Positions 46,350 to 55,732 of a stretch of DNA of 64,000 nucleotides are shown here, piece by piece (position 1 is the first letter of the stretch; every line of letters starts with the position of its first letter). The translations under genes and the position numbers were made by a program. Under the pieces are notes generated by a model. That model did not search any database. It saw only the letters and a program-made list of their open reading frames with translations, and was not told the origin of the DNA. This DNA comes from Cellulomonas sp. NS3 (GTDB taxonomy: Bacteria > Actinomycetota > Actinomycetes > Actinomycetales > Cellulomonadaceae): the NCBI RefSeq assembly GCF_024757985.1, contig NZ_CP103289.1:3782001-3846000 (forward strand), written 5' to 3'.

Positions 46350-46409
46350 GTGTCAGCGGCGACACTTCTGGCACCTTTCACTACGGATCGTCCGGCACGT
46401 ACCTGCCGG
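46350..46409 (+). promoter_or_regulatory. Promoter, possible operator and leader hairpin of the MsmK-type ATPase gene
   Basis: GCGACA (46359-46364), 17-base spacer, TACGGA (46382-46387). An inverted repeat GTGTC-N6-GACAC (46350-46365) overlaps the -35. A 6-bp hairpin (46392-46397/46404-46409) lies at the 5' end of the transcript, before GAAGGGA and the ATG. The rest of 46183-46349 shows nothing recognisable. Confidence 0.5.
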
Positions 46410-46424
46410 TGAAGGGAACACATC

Positions 46425-47555
<1,131 letters not shown>

Positions 47556-47571
47556 CCTGCACCTGACGCAC

Positions 47572-47611
47572 CCGCGAGGGCGGACCGGCACCTGCCGGTC
47601 CGCCCTCGCGG
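47572..47611 (+). terminator. Strong terminator after the MsmK-type gene
   Basis: Perfect 18-bp arms 47572-47589 and 47594-47611 around a 4-base loop, 17 bases after the stop codon. Confidence 0.88.
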
Positions 47612-47707
47612 CGTTCCGGTGGCTTGTCGGTGTCGTCCGGGTGGGGGCTGTGCGCGCTGTCGGTGCTCCCACCTCCCCGCGTCCGACCGTGATGAGAGGA
47701 TCGGTGC

Positions 47708-48988
47708 ATGAGCCAACGCCCGCCTGCGCGCCTGCAGATCACGACCGCGGCGCCCGACCCGGCGCTCCTCGACCTGCCCTGGCACATCCCGCTCGAGGAG
47801 TGGCCGGCCGAGACGCTCGCCGCGCTCCCCCGCGGGATCTCGCGGCACATCGTGCGGTTCGCGCGCCTGTCCGGGCGCGTCATCGCGGTCAAGGAGATCG
47901 GCGAGACGGTCGCGTACCGGGAGTACGAGCTCCTGCGCCAGCTCAGCCGCATCGACGTGCCGAGCGTCGACCCCATCGGTGTCATCACGGGCCGCACCGC
48001 GCCCGACGGCGAGCCGCTCGAGGCCGTGCTCATCACTGAGCACCTGTCGTTCTCGCTGCCGTACCGCGCACTGTTCAGCCAGTCGCTGCGCCCCGACACC
48101 GCGACCCGGCTCATCGACGCGCTCGCGGTGCTCATGGTCCGCCTGCACCTCATCGGGTTCTACTGGGGCGACGTGTCGCTCTCGAACACGCTGTTCCGGC
48201 GCGACGCCGAGACGTTCGCGGCGTACCTCGTCGATGCCGAGACCGGTGACCTGCACGACCGGCTCACCGACGGCCAGCGCGCGTACGACCTCGAGGTCGC
48301 CCGGGTCAACATCATCGGCGAGCTCATGGACCTGCAGGCCGGCGACTTCCTCGAGGAGGAGGTCGACGCCGTGGCGATCGGCGCGATGCTCGTCGAGCGC
48401 TACTCGGAGCTGTGGACCGCGCTGACGGACGCCGAGTCGTTCACCCTCGGCGAGCGCTGGCGCGTCCAGGCGCGCATCGAGCGGCTCAACGACCTCGGGT
48501 TCGACGTGGGCGAGCTCGACATCACGACGGACGTCGACGGCACGACCGTGAGCATCCAGCCCAAGGTCGTCGACGCCGGCCACCACTCGCGCCGGCTCAT
48601 GCGGCTGACGGGGCTCGACGTCCAGGAGAACCAGGCCCGGCGCCTGCTCAACGACCTCGACGCGTTCCGGGCGGCGACGGACCGGCAGAGCGAGGACGAG
48701 TCGTTCGTCGCGCACGACTGGCTCACCGGGGTCTTCGAGCCCGCCGTCCGGGCCGTCCCGCGCGAGCTGCGCCTGAAGCTCGAGCCCGCGCAGGTGTTCC
48801 ACGAGCTGCTCGACCACCGCTGGTACCTCTCGCAGCAGCAGGGACGCGACGTCCCGATGCCCGAGGCGGCGCAGAGCTACGTGCGCGACATCCTCCCGTA
48901 CCGGCCCGACGAGCAGGCGATCCTCGGGGTCAGCGCCGCCGACCTGCACGAGGACGCCGACGTGGTGCCCGCCCCGCGGCGCGACTGA
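47708..48988 (+). CDS. DUF4032 domain protein (kinase-like fold)
   Basis: A 426-residue protein. The N-terminal half looks like a small-molecule-kinase fold: RVIAVKEIGE with a candidate ATP Lys, GFYWGDVSLSNTLF as catalytic-loop-like segment (Asp and Asn), and YLVDAETGD as DFG-like segment. The C-terminal half, the DUF4032 region proper, contains HDWLTGVFEP and HELLDHRWYLSQQQGRDVP. Widely conserved in actinobacteria, function unknown. AGAGGA precedes the ATG. It follows a strong terminator, so it has its own promoter. Confidence 0.88.
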   Translation: MSQRPPARLQITTAAPDPALLDLPWHIPLEEWPAETLAALPRGISRHIVRFARLSGRVIAVKEIGETVAYREYELLRQLSRIDVPSVDPIGVITGRTAPDGEPLEAVLITEHLSFSLPYRALFSQSLRPDTATRLIDALAVLMVRLHLIGFYWGDVSLSNTLFRRDAETFAAYLVDAETGDLHDRLTDGQRAYDLEVARVNIIGELMDLQAGDFLEEEVDAVAIGAMLVERYSELWTALTDAESFTLGERWRVQARIERLNDLGFDVGELDITTDVDGTTVSIQPKVVDAGHHSRRLMRLTGLDVQENQARRLLNDLDAFRAATDRQSEDESFVAHDWLTGVFEPAVRAVPRELRLKLEPAQVFHELLDHRWYLSQQQGRDVPMPEAAQSYVRDILPYRPDEQAILGVSAADLHEDADVVPAPRRD

Positions 48989-49111
48989 GCCCACCCCCCC
49001 CCCCGCCGGACCACCCGGCGCCGATCCCGGCGCCCGCGGCGGCCGAGCCACCCGCGCCGGGACCCCGCAGCGAACCACCCGTCGGGCCCCGTGCGGCCTC
49101 GGGCGCGACGG

Positions 49112-49684
49112 TCAGCGCGCGCCGAGGGCGACGACGCGGTCGAGGCCCACGATCGGCCAGACGGGCGCCGGCGGCGCCGGGTCGCTCCGCAGGCGCGCGT
49201 GGGTCTCGACGTCGAAGCGCTCGGTCCCGTACCGGAGCTTGCGGCGCTCGGTGCCCTCGACGACGAACCCGGCGCGCGCGGCGACGTGGCAGGACGCGGG
49301 GTTGTTCACGCGGTGACCGAGCTCGAGCCGGAAGAGCCCGAGGGTGTCGAACGCCCAGGCGGCGACGGTCGTGACGGCCTGCGTCGCGAGCCCGCGCCCC
49401 CGGTGGCTGGCGGCGAGCCAGTACGACACCCAGGCGGTGTCGTGCACGTGCTCGACGTGGCTCAGGCTCACCGCGCCGACGGCACCCCGGTCGACGCTGA
49501 TCGCGAACGCGAAGTGCGCGGGTCCCCACGAGTCGAGCTGAGCGGCGATGAGCCGCTCGCACGCCTCGAGGTCGCGGGGGTCGGTGCCGCCCCCGAGCTG
49601 GACGGCGAGGTCGGGGGACGCCGCGAGCGCCGCCTGGAGCGCGGGGGCGTCGCGGAGGTCCCAGCGTCGCAGCTCGGTCGTCAT
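49112..49684 (-). CDS. GNAT-family N-acetyltransferase (RimJ-like)
   Basis: A 190-residue acetyltransferase. Acetyl-CoA motif A is SYWLAASHRGRGLATQAV, and FDTLGLFRLELGHRVNNPASCHVAARAGF carries motif B, as in RimJ/RimL-type enzymes that act on protein N-termini or small amines. ATG at 49684 gives a protein beginning MTTELRRWDLRD; ATG at 49693 would add three residues. Convergent with DUF4032; the 123-base gap contains an 11-base C run (48994-49004) and no clear terminator. Confidence 0.9.
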   Translation of the reverse strand: MTTELRRWDLRDAPALQAALAASPDLAVQLGGGTDPRDLEACERLIAAQLDSWGPAHFAFAISVDRGAVGAVSLSHVEHVHDTAWVSYWLAASHRGRGLATQAVTTVAAWAFDTLGLFRLELGHRVNNPASCHVAARAGFVVEGTERRKLRYGTERFDVETHARLRSDPAPPAPVWPIVGLDRVVALGAR

Positions 49685-49758
49685 CGCTCCCATCGTGGCA
49701 CGGACGACGGTTGCCCGCGGCCACCGCCGCCGTCCTCGACCCGTCCGGCGTACACCCG

Positions 49759-50787
49759 TCAGGCTCCGCGCTGGCGCGCCACCTCGTACAGCGCGATCCC
49801 CGCGGCGACGCCGGCGTTGAGCGACTCGACCGCCGAGCCGATCGGGATGGACGCGATCGCGTCGCAGTGCTCGCGCACGAGCCGCGAGAGGCCCTTGCCC
49901 TCGGAGCCGACGACGATGACGAGCGGGTCGTTCGCGTAGGGCAGGTCGCCGATGGGGGTGTCCCCGCCGCCGTCGAGCCCCACGACGAAGCACCCGGCGC
50001 TGCGGTACTGCTCGAGCGTGCGCACGAGGTTCGTCGCGCGGGCGACCGGGACGCGCGCGGCGGCGCCGGCCGAGACCTTCCACGCGGAGGCCGTGACCCC
50101 GGCCGCACGCCGCTCAGGCACGAGCACGCCGTGCACGCCGAACGCCCCGGCCGAGCGGAGCACGGCGCCGAGGTTGCGCGGGTCGGTGATGCCGTCGAGC
50201 GCGACGATGAGCGGCGGCCGGCCGGACGCCTCGGCGACGTCGAGCAGGTCGTCGGGCTCGCCGTACGCGTACGGCGGGACCTGGATCGCGACGCCCTGGT
50301 GCACCGAGTTGTCGGTCAGGCGGTCGAGCTCCGGCTTGGTGACCTCGAGGAGCGGGTAGCCGCGCTCGGTGACCGCGCGCAGGATCTCGCGCGTGCGGTC
50401 GTCGGCCTCGAGCCGCGCGGCGATGTACACCGTCGAGACGGGGATGCCGGCGCGCAGGGCCTCGACGACCGAGTTGCGGCCGTTGACGATCTCGTGGGTC
50501 GCGGAGACCCCACGCCCGCCCTTCGTGCCGCCCGCGCTGCGCGACGCCCGCGCCCCGCCACCGGCCACGCGCGCGCCCGAGGACGGCCCCCGGTCGGTCC
50601 CCGTGGCCGCACGCCGCTCGGCGGCGATCTTCTTCTTGCCCGCGGGGTGGTACGGGCGGTCCTCGGCCTTGGGCGTCGGGCCGCGGCCCTCGAGCGACTG
50701 GCGTCCCTTGCCCCCCGAGCCGATGCTCGCGCCCTTCTTCGATCCCGGCTTGCGTGTGGCGCCCCGGCGCTGCGAGTTCCCTGGCAT
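49759..50787 (-). CDS. rlmB: 23S rRNA (guanosine-2251 2'-O)-methyltransferase RlmB
   Basis: A 342-residue SpoU-family enzyme using SAM. A 95-residue basic, Gly/Lys/Arg-rich extension precedes the RNA-binding L7Ae-like domain (RNSVVEALRAGI) and the trefoil-knot methyltransferase with DGITDPRNLGAVLRSA, VIVVGSEGKGLSRLV and IPIGSAVESLNAGVA. The long basic N-terminus is usual in actinobacterial RlmB. The ATG overlaps the cysS stop by one base (TGATG), showing tight coupling with cysS. Confidence 0.95.
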   Translation of the reverse strand: MPGNSQRRGATRKPGSKKGASIGSGGKGRQSLEGRGPTPKAEDRPYHPAGKKKIAAERRAATGTDRGPSSGARVAGGGARASRSAGGTKGGRGVSATHEIVNGRNSVVEALRAGIPVSTVYIAARLEADDRTREILRAVTERGYPLLEVTKPELDRLTDNSVHQGVAIQVPPYAYGEPDDLLDVAEASGRPPLIVALDGITDPRNLGAVLRSAGAFGVHGVLVPERRAAGVTASAWKVSAGAAARVPVARATNLVRTLEQYRSAGCFVVGLDGGGDTPIGDLPYANDPLVIVVGSEGKGLSRLVREHCDAIASIPIGSAVESLNAGVAAGIALYEVARQRGA

Positions 50788-52253
50788 CAGTCGTCGTCCT
50801 CGGTACGTGGTGCTGCGAGCGACCAGCGGACGCCGGTCGCGGAGTCCTCGACGACGACCCCGGCTGCGGCGAGCCGGTCCCGGATCGCGTCGGAGGTGGC
50901 GAAGTCGCGTGCGGCGCGCGCCTCGGCGCGTGCGGCGAGCTCCGCGGTGACGAGCGCGTCGAGCGCCTCGGCGTAACGGCTGTCGGTCCCGTGGCCGCCC
51001 CACTGCGCGCCGGCGGGGTCGAGCCCGAGCACGTCGAGCATGCCGCGCACGGCCACCAGCTCGGCGCGCACGGCCGCGGCGTCACGGGCGGCGAGCGCGC
51101 TGTTGCCGGCGCGCAGGTGCTCGTGCACGACGGCGAGCGCGGCCGGCACGTTGAGGTCGTCGTCCATCGCGGTCGCGAAGTCGCCGGGGAGCGGACCGGT
51201 GGCGACCTCGTCGGGCGTCACCGCGGCGTCCGGCCCGAGCTGCTCGGTCGCGCGCTCGACGAACCCCGCGAGCCGGTCCCACGTGCTCTCGGCCTCGCCG
51301 AGCGTGTCGGGCGTCCACTCGAGCATCGAGCGGTACTGCACGGACGTGAGCGCGTACCGCAGCACCGCCGGGCGGACGCTCTCGAGCAGGACGCTCACGA
51401 GCAGCCCGTTGCCGAGCGACTTGCTCATCTTCGCGCCGCCGAGCGTGACCCAGCCGTTGTGCAGCCAGTACCGCGCGAAGCCGAGCCCGGCCGCGTGCGA
51501 CTGCGCCTGCTCGTTCTCGTGGTGCGGGAAGCGCAGGTCGAGCCCGCCGCCGTGGATGTCGAACGTGTCGCCGAGGTAGCGCTGCGCCATCGCGGAGCAC
51601 TCGAGGTGCCAGCCGGGGCGCCCCCGCCCGAACGGCGTGGGCCACGACGCGGTCGCGGGCTCTCCCGGCTTCGGCGCCTTCCAGAGCGCGAAGTCGCGCG
51701 GGTCCTTCTTGACGACCGTCGGCACGTCGCCGTCGGCGGGACCGCCGTCGGGCGCGGGAACCATGTCCTCGAGCCGCTGGTTCGTCAGCGCGCCGTACTC
51801 CGGGTACGAGCGCACGTCGAAGAACACGTCGCCGTCGGCCGCGACGTACGCGTGGCCGCGCTCGACGAGCGTCTGCATGAGCTCGACCATCGCGGGGACG
51901 TGACCCGTGGCGCGCGGCTCGTAGGTCGGGCGCAGCACGCCGAGCACGTCGTACGCCCAGGTGAACGCCCGCTCGTTCTCGAGCGCCCACGCCCACCACG
52001 GGCGACCGGCCTGCTCGGCCTTCGCGAGGATCTTGTCGTCGATGTCGGTGACGTTGCGGACGTACGTGACGTCGTTGCCGGCCCGCCGGAGCCAGCGCAC
52101 GAGCACGTCGAACGCGATGCTCGAGCGCACGTGCCCGATGTGCGGGGGCGACTGCACGGTCGCGCCGCACAGGTAGATGCCGACGGAGCCCGGACGGACG
52201 GGCACGAAGTCGCGCACCCGGCGGGTCGCGGTGTCGTACAGGCGCAGGCTCAC
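50787..52253 (-). CDS. cysS: Cysteinyl-tRNA synthetase
   Basis: A 488-residue class I synthetase charging tRNA-Cys. HIGH motif at residues 38-41 in [16 protein letters not shown] motif in [12 protein letters not shown], and the Zn site with Cys29 and [10 protein letters not shown] and [14 protein letters not shown]. Start GTG at 52253; TAACCT ends 6 bases before it, so the message is probably leaderless and cysS-rlmB form their own unit. In many actinobacteria cysS-rlmB directly follow ispD-ispF; here about 7 kb separates them. Confidence 0.97.
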   Translation of the reverse strand: MSLRLYDTATRRVRDFVPVRPGSVGIYLCGATVQSPPHIGHVRSSIAFDVLVRWLRRAGNDVTYVRNVTDIDDKILAKAEQAGRPWWAWALENERAFTWAYDVLGVLRPTYEPRATGHVPAMVELMQTLVERGHAYVAADGDVFFDVRSYPEYGALTNQRLEDMVPAPDGGPADGDVPTVVKKDPRDFALWKAPKPGEPATASWPTPFGRGRPGWHLECSAMAQRYLGDTFDIHGGGLDLRFPHHENEQAQSHAAGLGFARYWLHNGWVTLGGAKMSKSLGNGLLVSVLLESVRPAVLRYALTSVQYRSMLEWTPDTLGEAESTWDRLAGFVERATEQLGPDAAVTPDEVATGPLPGDFATAMDDDLNVPAALAVVHEHLRAGNSALAARDAAAVRAELVAVRGMLDVLGLDPAGAQWGGHGTDSRYAEALDALVTAELAARAEARAARDFATSDAIRDRLAAAGVVVEDSATGVRWSLAAPRTEDDD

Positions 52254-52343
52254 CCCGCAAGGTTACCGGCGCGTGGCGTCGTCACCCGCCGGTCCGGGCC
52301 GCGGGCCTGGTGCGCCGCGCCCGGCGGTACGACCGGGCGCCGG

Positions 52344-53525
52344 TCAGCCGAACGTCCGGCCCTCGCCGCGGTACGTCGGCACCGTCCGCTCGAGCGTCTC
52401 GCCGCGCACGAGGTGCACCTCGGGGAAGCGCTCGTAGACCTCGCCGGCCTTGGCATGCCGGAACCAGACCCGGTCGCCGACCGAGAGCCCGTCGACGCCC
52501 CGGCCGCGCAGGGGCGTCTGCACCTCGCCCGCGCCCTCGCGCGGCGTGAGCGCGAGCCCGGCGGGTGCGACGGGACGCGGGAGCCGCGAGCGCGTGGCCG
52601 GGCCCGACGCCACGTACCCGCCCCCGAACGCGGTCGCGTAGCCGGGACCGGGCAGACGTACGACGTCGAGGCCGAAGAACGCCGCCGGGCGCGGCTCGAA
52701 CGCGCGGTACCCGTCGAACAGCGTCGGCACGAGCAGCCCGGAGCCGGCGGTGACCTCGGTGACCGCGGGGTCGGCGGCGCTCGTCCCGACCGACCCGGAG
52801 CCGCCCGAGTTGACGAGGCGCAGCGGCGCGCCGGTGGCCTGCTGGACGGCGTCGACGACCCGGGCGCGGCGCCGGTCGAGCTCGCGCACGGACGCGCGCT
52901 TGACGGCCCGGACCAGCACGTCGGAGTCCGGCAGCCCGGCGACCTGGGCCTCGTAGAACATCACGCCGCGCACCTCGATCCCGGGCCGGCGCGCGAGGGT
53001 CGCCGCGAGCACCTCGGCCTGGCGCGGCGTGTGCAGCGGCGACCGGCGCACGCCGAGGTGCACGACGGTACGGCCGACCCCGAGCCGCAGCGACGCGTCG
53101 ATGTCCAGGCACACGCCGACCGGGTTCCCGCCCGCGGCGGCCGCCCGCTGCGCGAGGTCCGCCTGACCGACGTGGTCGACCATGAGCGTGATCGCGGCGG
53201 CGGCGCGGGCGTCCCGGGCCAGCTCGTGCAGCGCTCCGGTGTCGACGGTCGGGTAGCCCATCAGGACGTCGTCGACGCCGTTCTCCACGAGCCAGAGCGC
53301 CTCCCGCAGGGAGTACGCCATGACGCCCACGAACCCCGGGGTCGCGAGCGCGGCCCCGACGAGGTGCCGCACGCGCACCGACTTGCTCGCGACCCGGACC
53401 GGCACGCCGCCGGCGCGCCGGACGAGGTCGGCCGCGTTGGCCTCGAACGCGTCGAGGTCCACGACGGCGAGCGGGGCGGGCAGCCCGCGGGTCACCGCGT
53501 CGAGGCGTGCGCCGAGCGTCGTCAC
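52344..53525 (-). CDS. PLP-dependent alanine racemase-like / amino acid deaminase-aldolase family protein
   Basis: A 393-residue fold-III PLP enzyme. The N-terminal racemase barrel has the candidate Schiff-base Lys48 in VRVASKSVR; the PLP phosphate loop is suggested by VNSGGSGSVG; the C-terminal beta domain (D-Ser dehydratase-like) contains GDRVWFRHAKAGEV and ends EGRTFG. It matches the poorly characterised amino acid deaminase/aldolase group related to D-threonine aldolase and D-serine dehydratase. The GTG start at 53525 overlaps the MFS stop by 4 bases. The neighbouring MFS and aldonolactone oxidase suggest a shared pathway, substrate unknown. Confidence 0.82.
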   Translation of the reverse strand: MTTLGARLDAVTRGLPAPLAVVDLDAFEANAADLVRRAGGVPVRVASKSVRVRHLVGAALATPGFVGVMAYSLREALWLVENGVDDVLMGYPTVDTGALHELARDARAAAAITLMVDHVGQADLAQRAAAAGGNPVGVCLDIDASLRLGVGRTVVHLGVRRSPLHTPRQAEVLAATLARRPGIEVRGVMFYEAQVAGLPDSDVLVRAVKRASVRELDRRRARVVDAVQQATGAPLRLVNSGGSGSVGTSAADPAVTEVTAGSGLLVPTLFDGYRAFEPRPAAFFGLDVVRLPGPGYATAFGGGYVASGPATRSRLPRPVAPAGLALTPREGAGEVQTPLRGRGVDGLSVGDRVWFRHAKAGEVYERFPEVHLVRGETLERTVPTYRGEGRTFG

Positions 53526-54763
53526 GCAGCCGACCGCCGGCTCCCGAACCGCGGAGCGAGCAGCACGACGACGACCGCGAGCGCGAGCGGCACCGCGTAG
53601 CCGATGCGCAGCGTCGAGCCGACGCCGATCGCCCCGACGAAGACCCCGCCGAGCACGGCACCGAGGTAGTTGAACCCGTTGAGCCGCGCGACGACCGCGT
53701 CGGCGTGCTCCGGCGCGAGGCTCCCCGCGGCGGCGAAGCACAGGGGAGCGATCACGCCGAGCCCCAGCCCGGTGAGCCCGAGCCCCGCGATCGCGACCGC
53801 CGGGCTCGGCGCGAGCACCACGGCGAGCAGCCCCGCCGCACCGACCAGGCCCGCGGTGCGGACGACCGCGACGCGTCCCCAGCGGCGCACGGCCAGGTCG
53901 CCGGCGAGCCGCGACACCAGCGTCGTCGCGAGGTACACGCCGTAGCCGAGCGGCGCCACGTCGGCCGCCGCGTCCAGGACGTCGCCGAGGTAGATGGTGC
54001 TCCACGTCGCCGCGGCGGAGTCGACCACGTAGTACGCCACGACGGCGATCCCGAGCACCGAGATGGCACCCCAGGGGAGCGCGGAGCGGCGGACGGGGCC
54101 TGCGTCCGCGTCGGGCCCGCTGGGCGTGAGCGGCGCGTCGTGCGCCCGCCAGGCCCGCCGGAGCACGAGCACCCCGACGACGCCGACGACGGCCGCGACG
54201 ACGGGCAGCGCGACCTGCTGCGGGACGTCGCGCGAGACGTACTGCCCGACGTAGACGGTCGCGAGGATGCCCGCGACCGACCAGGCCGCGTAGAAGCCGG
54301 TGAGGATGCTGCGCCCGTACTCGCGCTGCAGCGCGACCGCCTGCATGTTGGTCCCGGCGTCGACCTGCCCGAGCCCGACGCCGTAGAGGGCGAAGCCGAC
54401 GAGGAACACCGGCAGGCTCGGCGCGAGCGCGATGACGAGGATCGCGAGCGTGATGCTCGCGATCCCGGTGGCGAGCACGGCACGCGAGCCGGGGCCGCGC
54501 GCCTGACGCTCGGAGAGGACCGTGCCGACCGCCGCCATCAGGCACACCCCGAGGACGACGACCGTGACGACGTCGTCGCCGATCCCGAACCGGTCCTTGA
54601 ACCCCGGCAGGCTCGTGATGAGCGCGCCGTAGGCGAGCCCCTGGGCGCCGAACGCGAGCGCGACGACGACCCGCGCGGCGCGGGCCGCGGCCGGGAGCCC
54701 GGTGGGCGCCGCGCCGGTGTCGAGGCCCGCGGGTGCGCCGGGCACCGACGTCCCGCCGGTCAT
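53522..54763 (-). CDS. MFS transporter
   Basis: A 413-residue protein with about twelve membrane helices in two halves joined by a polar loop (residues about 205-225). The MFS motif A-like loop between helices 2 and 3 reads LSERQARGPGSR; GFALYGVGLGQVDAGTNMQAVALQ in helix 5 and the following loop is typical of the FucP/YbjJ-like branch. ATG at 54763. It is translationally coupled to the PLP enzyme downstream and lies 85 bases after TetR, so it probably exports or imports that enzyme's substrate or product. Confidence 0.88.
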   Translation of the reverse strand: MTGGTSVPGAPAGLDTGAAPTGLPAAARAARVVVALAFGAQGLAYGALITSLPGFKDRFGIGDDVVTVVVLGVCLMAAVGTVLSERQARGPGSRAVLATGIASITLAILVIALAPSLPVFLVGFALYGVGLGQVDAGTNMQAVALQREYGRSILTGFYAAWSVAGILATVYVGQYVSRDVPQQVALPVVAAVVGVVGVLVLRRAWRAHDAPLTPSGPDADAGPVRRSALPWGAISVLGIAVVAYYVVDSAAATWSTIYLGDVLDAAADVAPLGYGVYLATTLVSRLAGDLAVRRWGRVAVVRTAGLVGAAGLLAVVLAPSPAVAIAGLGLTGLGLGVIAPLCFAAAGSLAPEHADAVVARLNGFNYLGAVLGGVFVGAIGVGSTLRIGYAVPLALAVVVVLLAPRFGSRRSAA

Positions 54764-54848
54764 GCCCGCGTCCCGGTCAGGTCGCGGTGACGGACCGCCC
54801 GGCCCGGACCGGCGAGCGGTCGGGCCGGGCGTCCGGCGTCCGTGCGGG

Positions 54849-55574
54849 TCACGCGTGCGAGCTCGCGTGCTCCGGGAGCGTGGCGCTCGCACCCGGCTCG
54901 CCGCTCGCGCCGAGGTACGTCAGCGAGGCCGCCGGCGCCTCGTCGTCGCGCGCGGCCGGCCCGTCGATCAGGTCCCGGGGAAACGTCGCGGCCTGCGTCG
55001 CGAGGAAGTCCGCGAACCCGACGAGGGTCGTGGTCGCCGCCGCGTCGTCACCGTCGACGAGCCACGCGAGGGCGATCCCGTCGACGACGGCGACGAGCGA
55101 GCGGGCGAGCCGCTCGCGCGGCACGAGCCAGGTGATCCCGACCGCCTGCTCGATGTTCTCGAGGAACACCTCGGCGGAGTTCCACTGGCCGCGGTACTGC
55201 GCGATCGCAACCTGGTTGAGCTCCGCGTGCCGGAGCGACGTCGTCGTCAGCTCGTAGCTCAGGAGCTGGGCGCCCCGGTTCGCGCGGATGCTGTCCCACA
55301 TGCTCTCGACCGCGGCACGGAACGTCGTGCGCAGGTCGGCGTCCTGCGGCAGGCCCATCTCGGCCGCCTGCCGGTTCTGCACCGTGATCGCCTCCGCCAC
55401 GGCGCGCAGCAGCTCGTCCTTGTCCTGGAAGCAGTAGTGCACGACGCCCAGCGAGACTCCGGCCTCGGCGGCGACGGCGCGTACCGTGGCCGCGTCGATC
55501 CCGTCCCTGCTCGCGACGCTCAGCGCCGCCTCGATCAGCTGCTCTCGCCTCGCGGCGACAGGCATGCGGTTCAT
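54849..55574 (-). CDS. TetR-family transcriptional regulator
   Basis: A 241-residue regulator with a TetR HTH in the first 60 residues (REQLIEAALSVASRDGIDAATVRAVAAEAGVSLG in part, then VVHYCFQDKDELL) and a helical ligand domain. ATG at 55574 follows GGGGGA. Divergent from the aldonolactone oxidase gene across 158 bases and first in line before MFS and the PLP enzyme, so it probably controls both directions. The C-terminal 30 residues are poorly conserved in appearance. Confidence 0.9.
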   Translation of the reverse strand: MNRMPVAARREQLIEAALSVASRDGIDAATVRAVAAEAGVSLGVVHYCFQDKDELLRAVAEAITVQNRQAAEMGLPQDADLRTTFRAAVESMWDSIRANRGAQLLSYELTTTSLRHAELNQVAIAQYRGQWNSAEVFLENIEQAVGITWLVPRERLARSLVAVVDGIALAWLVDGDDAAATTTLVGFADFLATQAATFPRDLIDGPAARDDEAPAASLTYLGASGEPGASATLPEHASSHA

Positions 55575-55670
55575 CGGTCCCCCGTTCGATCCCCTCGTTC
55601 GCCCGGGCTCCGCGCGACACGGGGTCTGCGGAGCCCGTACGCCCCCTTGACCCCATCTCAATGTGCGTCG

Positions 55671-55683
55671 TGACAATAGTCAA
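55671..55683. promoter_or_regulatory. Candidate TetR operator and minus-strand -35
   Basis: The inverted repeat TGAC-N4-GTCA (55671-55682) in the divergent gap overlaps a minus-strand -35 TTGACT (55678-55683). Further TTGAC copies lie near 55647 and 55698. Confidence 0.35.
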
Positions 55684-55732
55684 GCGTGCGGAGCACTTGA
55701 CTTGGACGGCCGACCAGATCGACAGTCAGCCC

